Source: Erysipelatoclostridium sp. An173
GTDB taxonomy: Bacteria; Bacillota_I; Bacilli_A; Erysipelotrichales; Coprobacillaceae
DNA length: 64,000 bases
Assembly (NCBI RefSeq): GCF_002160495.1
Contig: NZ_NFKR01000013.1
Coordinates: forward strand, 1-64,000
Reading direction: 5' to 3'
Positions 26,431 through 36,863 of the stretch are shown here, in pieces. Made by a program: the position numbers and the translations under genes. The stretch's first letter is position 1, and each line of letters starts with the position of its first letter. The notes below the pieces were generated by a model. That model saw only the letters and a program-made list of their open reading frames with translations, was not told the origin of the DNA and did not search any database.

Positions 26431-28575
26431 ATGGATTTAGATAAATTATTAAATAAAAATCAAAAAGAAGCAGCTGTTTATCTAGATAGTAATCTTAGAA
26501 TAATTGCAGGTGCTGGCTCTGGTAAAACTAGGGTAGTAACTTACCGGATTGCTTATTTAATTGATGAAATTGGTGTTGCTCCTTACAAGATTTTAGCAAT
26601 AACTTTTACAAATAAAGCAGCTAATGAGATGAAAGAAAGGGTTGCTAATTTATTAGGTCCTCATAGTATGGGAACTTTGATTTGTACTATTCATTCATTA
26701 TGTGTAAGAATTTTAAGACAGCATATTAATGTTATTAATTATCCAAGTAATTTTATGATAATGGATGAAGAAGACCAAAAAGCTTTGTTAAAAAAGATTT
26801 ATAATAAATTGACAATTGATTCTAAAGCAATCAGTTTAAAAAGTATGTTAACAACTATTTCAAATTATAAAATGGCTAATGTTTCACCACAAAGAGCCTT
26901 AGAATTAGCTGGTCAATTTGAAGGTGAGATAAAAAAGGCTAAGATTTATCAGGAATATGTTGATTATCAAGAAAATCATTTTATGCTTGATTTTGATGAT
27001 TTGTTATTAAAAACAGTATATATATTTGAAAATTACCCTGATGTATTAGAAAAATGGCAACGTAAATTTCAATATATTCATGTTGATGAGTTTCAAGATG
27101 TTGGAAACATTGAATATCGCCTTGTTAAATTAATGTCAAAATATGCAATTACTTGTGTTGTTGGAGATCCTGATCAGACTATCTATTCCTTTAGAGGGGC
27201 TGATGTTAATTATATATTGGATTTTGATAAAGATTTTAAACCATGTAAAACAGTTATTTTAGATCAAAACTATCGTTCTACTGGAAATATCTTGAATGTT
27301 TCTAATAATTTGATTAGAAAAAATCAAAATCGTTTAAAAAAAGATCTTTATACCCAAGAAACTGGTGGCGCTGAAGTTATTCATTATACTGGAAAAAATG
27401 AACAGGATGAAGCGGATTATATTTGTGGTCAAATTGAAAAAATAATTAGTGAAGTCGATGGTGTTAATTATCGTAATTTTGCTATATTATACCGGGCAAA
27501 TTATTTATCACGAACAATAGAACAATCACTAATATCACATGGTATTGACTATCGAATTTTTGGTGGTTTAAAATTCTTTAGCCGTAAAGAAGTAAAAGAT
27601 GCTTTAAGTTATTTACAATTAGTATGTAATGATGAAGATCTAGCTTTTGAAAGAATCATCAATGTTCCTGCTCGTGGTATTGGTAAAAAAACACTAGAAA
27701 ATATTCAGTTAGTAGCTTTAAATAACCAGGTTAGTTTATATGAAGCATTAACATTATTTAGTGATCAAATTAAATTATCAGGTAAAGCTAAAAAAGAAAT
27801 CGTAAAATTTGTTAAAGCGATTGAAAATGCAAAACAATCAAAATTACCATTACATCAAATGTTTGAAAATTTGATTGAAGATGTTGGATATATTGATATG
27901 TTAAAAAGAGATTTAGAAGATAACCGAATTAATAATATTCAAGAATTACAAAACTCAATTTATACATTTGTTAATCAAAATCCAGAATTAGCGACAATTG
28001 AAAACTATTTACAAGAAATATCTTTATATACTGATAATGATAAATTAGATGATGGTCAATATGTAAGCTTAATGTCGATTCATATGGCTAAGGGTCTTGA
28101 ATTTGACTATGTATTTGTCTTAGGATTATCAGAAGGTATTTTCCCTAGTTTTAGAACATTAAGTGAGTCTAATGATGGTTTAGAAGAAGAACGGCGTTTA
28201 GCTTATGTAGCTTTTACTAGAGCTAAAAAACAATTATTTTTGACAGATAGTGAAGGTTTTAGTTTTGTAACTGATTCACCTAAAATGGCTAGTCGTTTCA
28301 TTGATGAAATGGGTGTTGAAGGGGTTAAACACGTTGGAACTAAAGCAAGATTTAAGACTTCTAATTATATCAATACAGCAAGTAGTAAAGAAGAACTAAT
28401 TGGAAATAATGAAGTTAGTGATTGGGCAATTGGTGATTTTGTTGTTCATGATACCTTTGGAAAAGGTGTTGTTGTTAAAGTCAACGACCGAACATTAGAT
28501 ATTGCTTTTGAATTGCCAGCTGGTTTAAAGACGTTGATGTCTAATCATAAGGCATTAAAGAAGCTAACAAATTAA
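26431..28575 (+). CDS. pcrA: ATP-dependent DNA helicase PcrA (UvrD/Rep family)
   Basis: 3'-5' helicase of DNA repair and rolling-circle replication. The protein is 714 aa. Motifs in order: IAGAGSGKTRVV (Walker A), ITFTNKAANEMKERV, HVDEFQDVG (motif II, with DEFQD), VVGDPDQTIYSFRGA, MSIHMAKGLEFDYVFVLGL, and LAYVAFTRAKKQL. The C-terminal WAIGDFVVHDTFGKGVVVKV is the usual RNA-polymerase-contacting tail. First member of the pcrA-ligA-camS-gatCAB neighbourhood. Confidence 0.95.
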   Translation: MDLDKLLNKNQKEAAVYLDSNLRIIAGAGSGKTRVVTYRIAYLIDEIGVAPYKILAITFTNKAANEMKERVANLLGPHSMGTLICTIHSLCVRILRQHINVINYPSNFMIMDEEDQKALLKKIYNKLTIDSKAISLKSMLTTISNYKMANVSPQRALELAGQFEGEIKKAKIYQEYVDYQENHFMLDFDDLLLKTVYIFENYPDVLEKWQRKFQYIHVDEFQDVGNIEYRLVKLMSKYAITCVVGDPDQTIYSFRGADVNYILDFDKDFKPCKTVILDQNYRSTGNILNVSNNLIRKNQNRLKKDLYTQETGGAEVIHYTGKNEQDEADYICGQIEKIISEVDGVNYRNFAILYRANYLSRTIEQSLISHGIDYRIFGGLKFFSRKEVKDALSYLQLVCNDEDLAFERIINVPARGIGKKTLENIQLVALNNQVSLYEALTLFSDQIKLSGKAKKEIVKFVKAIENAKQSKLPLHQMFENLIEDVGYIDMLKRDLEDNRINNIQELQNSIYTFVNQNPELATIENYLQEISLYTDNDKLDDGQYVSLMSIHMAKGLEFDYVFVLGLSEGIFPSFRTLSESNDGLEEERRLAYVAFTRAKKQLFLTDSEGFSFVTDSPKMASRFIDEMGVEGVKHVGTKARFKTSNYINTASSKEELIGNNEVSDWAIGDFVVHDTFGKGVVVKVNDRTLDIAFELPAGLKTLMSNHKALKKLTN

Positions 28576-28595
28576 GCACTAAGCGTGCTTTTTTT
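28574..28595 (+). terminator. pcrA terminator
   Basis: AAGCAC / GTGCTT hairpin overlapping the pcrA stop, with a 7-T tract. A promoter follows directly. Confidence 0.7.
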
Positions 28596-28603
28596 GTTAT
28601 AAT
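28595..28603 (+). promoter_or_regulatory. Extended -10 promoter of the HAD gene
   Basis: TGTTATAAT at 28595-28603, about 20 bases before the start codon. The -35 region lies in the terminator and is poor. Confidence 0.5.
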
Positions 28604-28623
28604 TAAAAAAAGGAGGTCTTGCA

Positions 28624-29556
28624 ATGACTAAAATAGTTTTTTTAGATATCGATGGTGTTATTTCGCCAACAGAAAATAATGGTCATGAGGTATTACATCC
28701 TGAAAGAATTGGACATTATGACGAGCAATATTACCTGGAAGCTGCAAAAAAACATAGACAGAAATATAATATGAGTTATTTAGATAGCTATGATATGTAT
28801 GTAGTAGATACGTGCTGGTCTACTTTAGCCATGCAAAAAATAAAGAATTTATTACTTGCTACTGATAGTAAAATCGTAATGGAAAGCTCATGGATTCATT
28901 CATATAATGAAAAAAATATGCCTGGATTATTGGCAATGGCGGGATTAAAAGATTTTTATTTAGATATTGCTTATGGTAAGGATAAATTAGATGGAATTAT
29001 TAAATATTTAAATAATCATCCAGAAGTAACTGATTTTGTTATTATTGACGATGAGGATTATTGGTATCTGGCTCAAAATTATGGTTTTTATTTAGTCCAG
29101 AGTAATGATGTAATTAGTGATGAAGATTGTTTAATGGCTAAAGATATTTTACAAAGACGGTATCGATTTACTATTTTAGATAATGATATTTATTTATGGT
29201 ATGATGATAAGAAAATATTAGCTAGTAAATATCGATATAGTCATAGTTCAAGAGGAAAACTATTATTAGTCTACCAAGTAAGAATATTTAATAAGCAAAT
29301 GATAAAACCAGCAATTAGAATATTGATCAAACAGTTAACTAAATATGCATATGATTTAAATTGTGATGATGGATTTGTTCTTGTTGCTAATAGAGAATAT
29401 TTTAAGAGAATAAAAACTGATTTTTGGTTTGTCATTGGCTATCAAAGGGTAAATATTAATGGTGAATTTTTAACAAATATAAATGAGGCAGTTATGGTTC
29501 ATAGTGAATATAGTCCATTAGAGAAAATTGAATTGTGGGAGAAAATGAGGTTTTAG
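28624..29556 (+). CDS. HAD-family protein (SAK-type HAD domain) with unassigned C-terminal half
   Basis: 310 aa. Residues 1 to about 165 are a HAD phosphatase domain: Asp8 and Asp10 in FLDIDGVIS, KIVMESSWI (motif II Ser region) and FVIIDDEDYW (motif IV). This layout fits the HAD domain found in Swiss-army-knife RNA repair proteins. Residues 190-310 do not match a family I know; LLLVYQVRIF followed by a long helix and FWFVIGYQRVN could be a degenerate acetyltransferase fold, which is speculative. Strong AGGAGG site. Has its own promoter and terminator and so is inserted into the conserved pcrA-ligA order. Confidence 0.6.
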   Translation: MTKIVFLDIDGVISPTENNGHEVLHPERIGHYDEQYYLEAAKKHRQKYNMSYLDSYDMYVVDTCWSTLAMQKIKNLLLATDSKIVMESSWIHSYNEKNMPGLLAMAGLKDFYLDIAYGKDKLDGIIKYLNNHPEVTDFVIIDDEDYWYLAQNYGFYLVQSNDVISDEDCLMAKDILQRRYRFTILDNDIYLWYDDKKILASKYRYSHSSRGKLLLVYQVRIFNKQMIKPAIRILIKQLTKYAYDLNCDDGFVLVANREYFKRIKTDFWFVIGYQRVNINGEFLTNINEAVMVHSEYSPLEKIELWEKMRF

Positions 29557-29565
29557 CCTCATTTT
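29542..29565 (+). terminator. Terminator of the HAD gene
   Basis: AAAATGAGG / CCTCATTTT with loop TTTTAG, including the stop codon. Confidence 0.75.
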
Positions 29566-29575
29566 ATTGTTGTAA

Positions 29576-31669
<2,094 letters not shown>

Positions 31670-31715
31670 TTAAAATAGTGTTATAATGCACTCTATAAAG
31701 GAGGAAACTGCCAAT

Positions 31716-32828
31716 ATGAAAAAATTGATTACTTTATTAGTATTAGTTTTGTTGTTAGCGGGATGTAGTGATGCTAAAGAAACAGTAGAAACTCAAACAG
31801 CTAATGATGTTTCATCGGCTGATAGTTTAGATGAAGATTTTTACCGAATTGTAAAATTAGATAGATATGAAAAGCGCGATGATTATTATAACTCATTTGG
31901 AAATACTGATGATTTTCAAACGATAGGACGAGAATTACAGACAATTTCAACCGAGTATTTTTCTACTGATGATTATTATATGTCTGAAGGACAAAATTTA
32001 ACTCGTTCAAATGTTGCTCAATTAGTAGAGCGTGATGACAGTAATCCTGATAAATATCCTCATACATTAGAAAATCAAGCTGGAACAGCTATTGGGGGTA
32101 TCGATAGTCCTAATATGATTACAACTATCTATGAACAAGATTTTTATCAAAAATCTGGTGATGATTATGTTTTAAAAGGTGCTAGTCTAGCAATTGTTCT
32201 TGATCCAACAGATGCTAGTGGTGATGCTTTATTAAGTTATATGGATGAATCTGCGGTAGTTGAATTTGGACAACAGACAATTAGAAATCTTTATGAAGAA
32301 ATTCAAAATTACAATGAAGATGATGAAAATGCTATTAGTGGTTTTAAAGAATTAAAAAATCAACCGCTTCTTATAACTGTTTATTATGCAACCAATACTA
32401 ATGAAAGTGATATTGATGGAAGATATATTTTAAAAAGTTATTGTGATGGAAGCCTTGGCGATATTGAAACATTAGACTACCATACTTACTTATTTACAAG
32501 CAGCGAAGCTTCACAAGCTGATGAAGAAACATATTCACAGTTTGAAATATTTAAAAATAATATGAAGAACGCTTCATTTGAAGCTGTTGGTGTAGTTGGT
32601 TATGGTCGTTATAAAGATGGTGAAATTCAGTCAATGAGAATTAATATTAATGTAAATGTTAAAACCTATACTGAATTGGTTTATTTAGTTGAAACGGCTG
32701 CTGATGAGGTTAATTCACAGTTTAGTAATGACTTTGATATAACAGTACAAGTTAGTTCGCAAGATCAATTAGAAGCGATTATTATTAAAGATCAGGGTGA
32801 AGATGCTAGAAGTATCTTATTATATTAG
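31716..32828 (+). CDS. CamS/YerH family lipoprotein
   Basis: 370 aa from ATG 31716, preceded by AAAGGAGG; ten upstream in-frame codons are not part of the protein. Signal MKKLITLLVLVLLLAGC ends in lipobox LAGC with Cys17. The rest matches CamS (sex pheromone precursor-like) in placement and in the repeated FSTDDYYMSEGQNL and ISGFKELKNQPLLITVYYAT segments. Lies between ligA and gatC as in many Firmicutes. Molecular role unknown; in enterococci and staphylococci the signal peptide of CamS-type proteins yields a pheromone, not assumed here. Confidence 0.85.
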   Translation: MKKLITLLVLVLLLAGCSDAKETVETQTANDVSSADSLDEDFYRIVKLDRYEKRDDYYNSFGNTDDFQTIGRELQTISTEYFSTDDYYMSEGQNLTRSNVAQLVERDDSNPDKYPHTLENQAGTAIGGIDSPNMITTIYEQDFYQKSGDDYVLKGASLAIVLDPTDASGDALLSYMDESAVVEFGQQTIRNLYEEIQNYNEDDENAISGFKELKNQPLLITVYYATNTNESDIDGRYILKSYCDGSLGDIETLDYHTYLFTSSEASQADEETYSQFEIFKNNMKNASFEAVGVVGYGRYKDGEIQSMRININVNVKTYTELVYLVETAADEVNSQFSNDFDITVQVSSQDQLEAIIIKDQGEDARSILLY

Positions 32829-32837
32829 GAGGAAAGT

Positions 32838-33128
32838 ATGGAAAATAAAGAAGCAATGTTAAAAAAGCTGGGACTTAAGACAATGTTTAATATCAGTGAT
32901 GAAGAAATGCCTGAGTTAATAGAAGAGTATGATATCTTCATGAACCATGTTGCTGTATTGGAAAAAATTGATACAGAGGGTGTTGACCCGTTGGCTTATC
33001 CTTATGAAATTGAAACAACTTTTTTACGTGAGGATGAACCAGTAGATATTATTAGTCGTGAAGATGTTTTAAAGAATGCTAAATGCGTTGAAGATAATCA
33101 AATTAAAGTTCCAAAGGTGGTAAAATAA
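32838..33128 (+). CDS. gatC: Asp-tRNA(Asn)/Glu-tRNA(Gln) amidotransferase subunit C
   Basis: 96 aa small subunit holding GatA and GatB together. The N-terminal helix region FNISDEEMPELIEEYDIFM and the later VDPLAYPYEIET (where most members have VEPL.HP) followed by LREDEP are family features. GGAGG site. Its stop overlaps the gatA start (TAATG). Confidence 0.92.
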   Translation: MENKEAMLKKLGLKTMFNISDEEMPELIEEYDIFMNHVAVLEKIDTEGVDPLAYPYEIETTFLREDEPVDIISREDVLKNAKCVEDNQIKVPKVVK

Positions 33129-34576
33129 TGAAAGTAATGTCAATTGAAGAATTGCATCAAAAACTTGTTAATCATGAAATTGATGTAAAAGAATATTATC
33201 AAGAATTATTTGAAGAAGTAGATTTTCAACAAAAAAGACTTAATGCTTTTGTAACAGTTACTAAAGATGAAGCATTGAAAAATATTGAAAATTTAGATGT
33301 AAAAGAAAATGAAATTTTAAAAGGAATTCCTGGTGTGTTTAAAGATAATTATAATACTAAAGGAATTAAGACAACAGCATCTAGTAAAATGCTTGAAGAT
33401 TATGTTCCAGTTTATAACGCAACTGTTGTTGATAAATTATATGAAGCAGGAATTAGTTTAATTGGGAAATCAAGTATGGATGAATTAGCTATGGGTGGTA
33501 CTAATAAATCAGCTTTAACAGGGCCAGTTTTCAATCCATGGGATTCATCAAGAATTGCCGGTGGTTCTTCAGGTGGAAGTGCGGCTTTAGTAGGAAGTGG
33601 TGTTGTACCATTTGCTTTAGGTAGTGATACTGGTGATTCAATTCGTAAACCAGCTGGTTTTTGCGGTGTAGTTGGTTTTAAACCAACATGGGGTAGAATT
33701 TCTCGTTTTGGAGTAATCCCTTATGCTTCAAGTTTAGATCATGTGGGAGCATTTACAAGAAATGTTCGTGATATGGCTATTGTAACTGAAGCATTAGCAG
33801 GTCGTGATGATCGTGATATGACTTCTAGTAATCTACCAGTACCTCATTATTTAGAAAATTTAACTAGTGATATTAAAGGAATGAAGATTGCTGTTTTAAC
33901 AACAGTTAGCGATGAAATTAGAAATAAAGATATTAAAGAAAATTTTGAACATGTCATTGCAACTTTAAAAGAATTAGGAGCTGAAGTTGGTGAAGTAACT
34001 ATTCCTCAATATTTAGCTAGAGCAATCTTACCAACATATACAATTATTGCAAATAGTGAGGCAACAAGTAATCATTCTTGTTTAGATGGTATTAAATATG
34101 GTGATCGCCAGCCTGGAAGTTCAACAGATGAAGTAATGATTAATTCAAGAACTGATGGTTTTGGGGCTCATATCAAACGTCGTTTTATTCTAGGAAACCT
34201 AGCTTTAGCAACAGAAAATCAAGAAAGAATGTTTAGAAAAGCACAACGAGTACGTCGTTTAATTGTTGAAGAATTAAATAAAATTTATAGTGAATATGAT
34301 ATTATTTTAACACCTAATAGTGGTAGTGTAGCACCAAAATTAGATGAAGCTAATGATGATCGTTTGTCAGATGAATATATTATTTTAGAAAATCATTTAG
34401 CACTAGGAAATTTTGCAGGAACACCAAGTATTTCTATTCCTTCTGGATTTAGTGATAAAATGCCGATTGCAGTTAATTTAATGGGGCGAGTTTTTGAAGA
34501 ACAAACTGTATTAAATGCGGCATATGCTTTAGAACAAGCACTTGGTTTTGCAAATCAATATTCAAGAGAGGGGTAA
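33128..34576 (+). CDS. gatA: Asp/Glu-tRNA amidotransferase subunit A
   Basis: 482 aa amidase that frees ammonia from glutamine for tRNA-bound Glu or Asp. The catalytic triad is Lys72 (GVFKDNY), Ser147 (AGGSSGGSAA) and Ser171, with exactly the spacing of characterised GatA. The residue before Ser171 is Asp (SDTGDSIRKP) where most have Gly (TGGSIR). Coupled to gatC and gatB. Confidence 0.95.
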   Translation: MKVMSIEELHQKLVNHEIDVKEYYQELFEEVDFQQKRLNAFVTVTKDEALKNIENLDVKENEILKGIPGVFKDNYNTKGIKTTASSKMLEDYVPVYNATVVDKLYEAGISLIGKSSMDELAMGGTNKSALTGPVFNPWDSSRIAGGSSGGSAALVGSGVVPFALGSDTGDSIRKPAGFCGVVGFKPTWGRISRFGVIPYASSLDHVGAFTRNVRDMAIVTEALAGRDDRDMTSSNLPVPHYLENLTSDIKGMKIAVLTTVSDEIRNKDIKENFEHVIATLKELGAEVGEVTIPQYLARAILPTYTIIANSEATSNHSCLDGIKYGDRQPGSSTDEVMINSRTDGFGAHIKRRFILGNLALATENQERMFRKAQRVRRLIVEELNKIYSEYDIILTPNSGSVAPKLDEANDDRLSDEYIILENHLALGNFAGTPSISIPSGFSDKMPIAVNLMGRVFEEQTVLNAAYALEQALGFANQYSREG

Positions 34577-34582
34577 GAAAAG

Positions 34583-36016
34583 ATGAATTTTGAAACAGTT
34601 ATTGGTTTAGAAGTCCATTGTGAACTTAAAACAAAATCAAAAATGTTTTCGGGTGCCCCGGTAACATTTGGTCAAGCACCAAACACTAATGTAAACATTG
34701 TTGATTTGGGAATGACAGGAGCAATGCCGGTTTTAAATAAAGCGGGTGTTGAATATGCTATTAGAGTATGTAGTGCTTTAAATATGGAAATTGATGAATT
34801 AGTTTGTTTTGATCGTAAAAACTATTATTATTCAGATTTACCTAAAGGTTTCCAAATTACTCAAGATCGTCATCCAATAGGACGTAATGGAACAATGAAT
34901 ATTGAGGTAAATGGTCAAAAGCAAGTTATTGAAATTGAACGTTTACATATGGAAGAAGATACAGCAAAACAATTACATTTTGATGATTATTCTTTAATCG
35001 ATTATAATCGTGCTGGAATTCCTTTGATAGAAATAGTTACCCGTCCTACTATTCGTAGCGGTGCAGCAGCTGCAGCATACTTAGAAAAATTAAGACAAAT
35101 TTTATTATTTACTGATGTCAGTGATGCTAAGATGGAAGAAGGTTCAATGCGTTGTGATGTTAATGTTTCAATTCGTCCATTTGGTAGTGATAAATTTGGA
35201 ACTAGAACAGAAATTAAAAACCTAAATTCTATTTCTAATGTACAAAAAGCAATTGAATACGAAGTAGCACGTCAAGAAAAAGTATTAATTAGCGGCGGTG
35301 AAGTACTTCAAGAAACACGTCGTTATGATGAAGATAAAAAAGAAACAGTTGTAATGCGTGCTAAAGGTGATGCTGTAGATTACAAATATTATCCAGAACC
35401 AAATATTTTACCAATTAGATTAGATCATCAATGGGTTGAAGATATTATTGCTAGAATTCCAGAAATGCCAGAATCTCGAGTAGAACGTTATATCAATGAG
35501 TATAAAATTCCTAAAACTGATGCCTTGATTCTTGTTCAAACTAAAGAAATCTCTGATTTTTTTGAAGCTGTAGTTAAACATACTAAATACTACAAAATTG
35601 CTTGTAACTGGATGTTAGGTGAAGTGCAAGCATATCTAAATAAAAATAATTTAATTATTACTGATACTAAAATGGCACCTGAATATTTAGCTAAAATGAT
35701 CAATTATATTCAAGATGGTACAATTTCAAGTAAACAAGGTAAAAAAGTATTTGAGATTTTAATAAAAGAAGGTAAAGATCCAGAAATTATTATTGAAGAA
35801 AATAATATGAAACAGATATCTTCACCAGAAGAATTAACTGTTATTATTAATGAAGTTTTAGATGCTAATAGCCAATCAATTGAAGATTATCGAAATGGTA
35901 AAGATCGTGCAGTTGGATTTTTAATTGGTCAGATTATGAAAAAAACAGGTGGTCAAGCAAATCCTGCAGTTAGTAACAAATTATTAGTAGAGTTATTAAA
36001 ACAGAGAATTTCATAA
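34583..36016 (+). CDS. gatB: Asp/Glu-tRNA amidotransferase subunit B
   Basis: 477 aa kinase and tRNA-binding subunit. Begins NFETVIGLEVHCELKTKSKMF; DRKNYYYSDLPKGFQITQ and RLHMEEDTAK are the conserved catalytic stretches, and the C-terminal YqeY-like tail (KDRAVGFLIGQIMKKTGGQANPA) is complete. Since AsnA at 48,749 makes free asparagine, this complex supplies Gln-tRNA and perhaps Asn-tRNA. Confidence 0.96.
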   Translation: MNFETVIGLEVHCELKTKSKMFSGAPVTFGQAPNTNVNIVDLGMTGAMPVLNKAGVEYAIRVCSALNMEIDELVCFDRKNYYYSDLPKGFQITQDRHPIGRNGTMNIEVNGQKQVIEIERLHMEEDTAKQLHFDDYSLIDYNRAGIPLIEIVTRPTIRSGAAAAAYLEKLRQILLFTDVSDAKMEEGSMRCDVNVSIRPFGSDKFGTRTEIKNLNSISNVQKAIEYEVARQEKVLISGGEVLQETRRYDEDKKETVVMRAKGDAVDYKYYPEPNILPIRLDHQWVEDIIARIPEMPESRVERYINEYKIPKTDALILVQTKEISDFFEAVVKHTKYYKIACNWMLGEVQAYLNKNNLIITDTKMAPEYLAKMINYIQDGTISSKQGKKVFEILIKEGKDPEIIIEENNMKQISSPEELTVIINEVLDANSQSIEDYRNGKDRAVGFLIGQIMKKTGGQANPAVSNKLLVELLKQRIS

Positions 36017-36064
36017 TGTACAAATATTAAGATATTTGGTACAATTATCAAAGGAGGGATAAGT

Positions 36065-36757
36065 ATGTCTCAAAAAAGATTTAGCTTTGATGATGATTTT
36101 GAAAATACAAGTAATGTTTCTGTTTATCAAGGTCAGGATTCTTTAAATGATCGCTCTGTTACAGCTAATTCAAAAAATGGTAAAAATAAGATGAAAAAAA
36201 AGAAAAAAGGAAAATTTAAAATAAAGAAATGGCAAATTGCATTGATTATCTTTCTTTTGTTGATAATTATCTTTATTGTTTATGTATTTGTAGCTGGTAG
36301 CAACGAGGGACCGGTTTATGGTGATCGTTGTGCTTCGTTAATTGCAATAGATGAAACGAAGTTTGATGGTATTGAAGATACAATTGAAGCAGATGGCAAT
36401 ATTAATAGTGTTAATATTGAAGTTGATTGCCGAATCATTAAAATATCAATGGATTTTATTGATAATACAACTTCAGATACTGCTATTCAACTAGCAACAA
36501 ATGCCTTACATACTTTAGATGATTCGTTAGGTGAAACAAAAGAAGAAGGTAGTGTATATAGTAATTTATTTGGTACTGCAAATGGTCGTGGTCAATACAA
36601 TGTTGAATTTGTTTTGACAAGTAATGGTGATAGTAATTTTCCAATGTTTGGTACTAAACATCCAAGCAGTGATGAAATTACTTTTACAGGAGCTAATGTG
36701 GTTGACCAGGCAGCTACTGATCGTGCTAATAGTACACTAAATCAATCAGGTCAATAG
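36065..36757 (+). CDS. Unknown membrane-anchored protein
   Basis: 230 aa. Residues 1-55 are a charged cytoplasmic head ending in a Lys-rich stretch (KMKKKKKGKFKIKK). Residues 57-77 are a single membrane helix (IALIIFLLLIIIFIVYVFVAG). Residues 80-230 are outside the cell, with two Cys (DRCASL and VDCRII) that could form a disulfide, and a Ser/Asn/Asp-rich end. I recognise no family. GGAGGG site. Sits between gatB and rlmCD, where Bacillus-type clusters have yerQ; it is not a diacylglycerol kinase. Confidence 0.6.
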   Translation: MSQKRFSFDDDFENTSNVSVYQGQDSLNDRSVTANSKNGKNKMKKKKKGKFKIKKWQIALIIFLLLIIIFIVYVFVAGSNEGPVYGDRCASLIAIDETKFDGIEDTIEADGNINSVNIEVDCRIIKISMDFIDNTTSDTAIQLATNALHTLDDSLGETKEEGSVYSNLFGTANGRGQYNVEFVLTSNGDSNFPMFGTKHPSSDEITFTGANVVDQAATDRANSTLNQSGQ

Positions 36758-36779
36758 ACGAGCTAGGCTCGTCTTTTTT
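36757..36779 (+). terminator. Terminator of the ligA-gatB unit
   Basis: GACGAGC / GCTCGTC with loop TAG and a T6 tract, starting at the stop codon of the membrane protein. Confidence 0.9.
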
Positions 36780-36863
36780 AAAGTAAAAAAGCGATATTAT
36801 TAAGATGTATTTTTAATATGAAGTTTGTATCCGAGTAATAAAAGCGGATGGATGGGAGGAATT

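Noticed and set aside
28624-29556. Calling the C-terminal half of the HAD protein an acetyltransferase
   Set aside because: Only a loose strand-helix resemblance and no acetyl-CoA loop; left unassigned.
36017-36064. GTAC-AAATAT / ATATTT-GGTAC hairpin after gatB as a terminator
   Set aside because: No T tract follows and it has an unpaired G; could be an element of the next gene's promoter, but no support.
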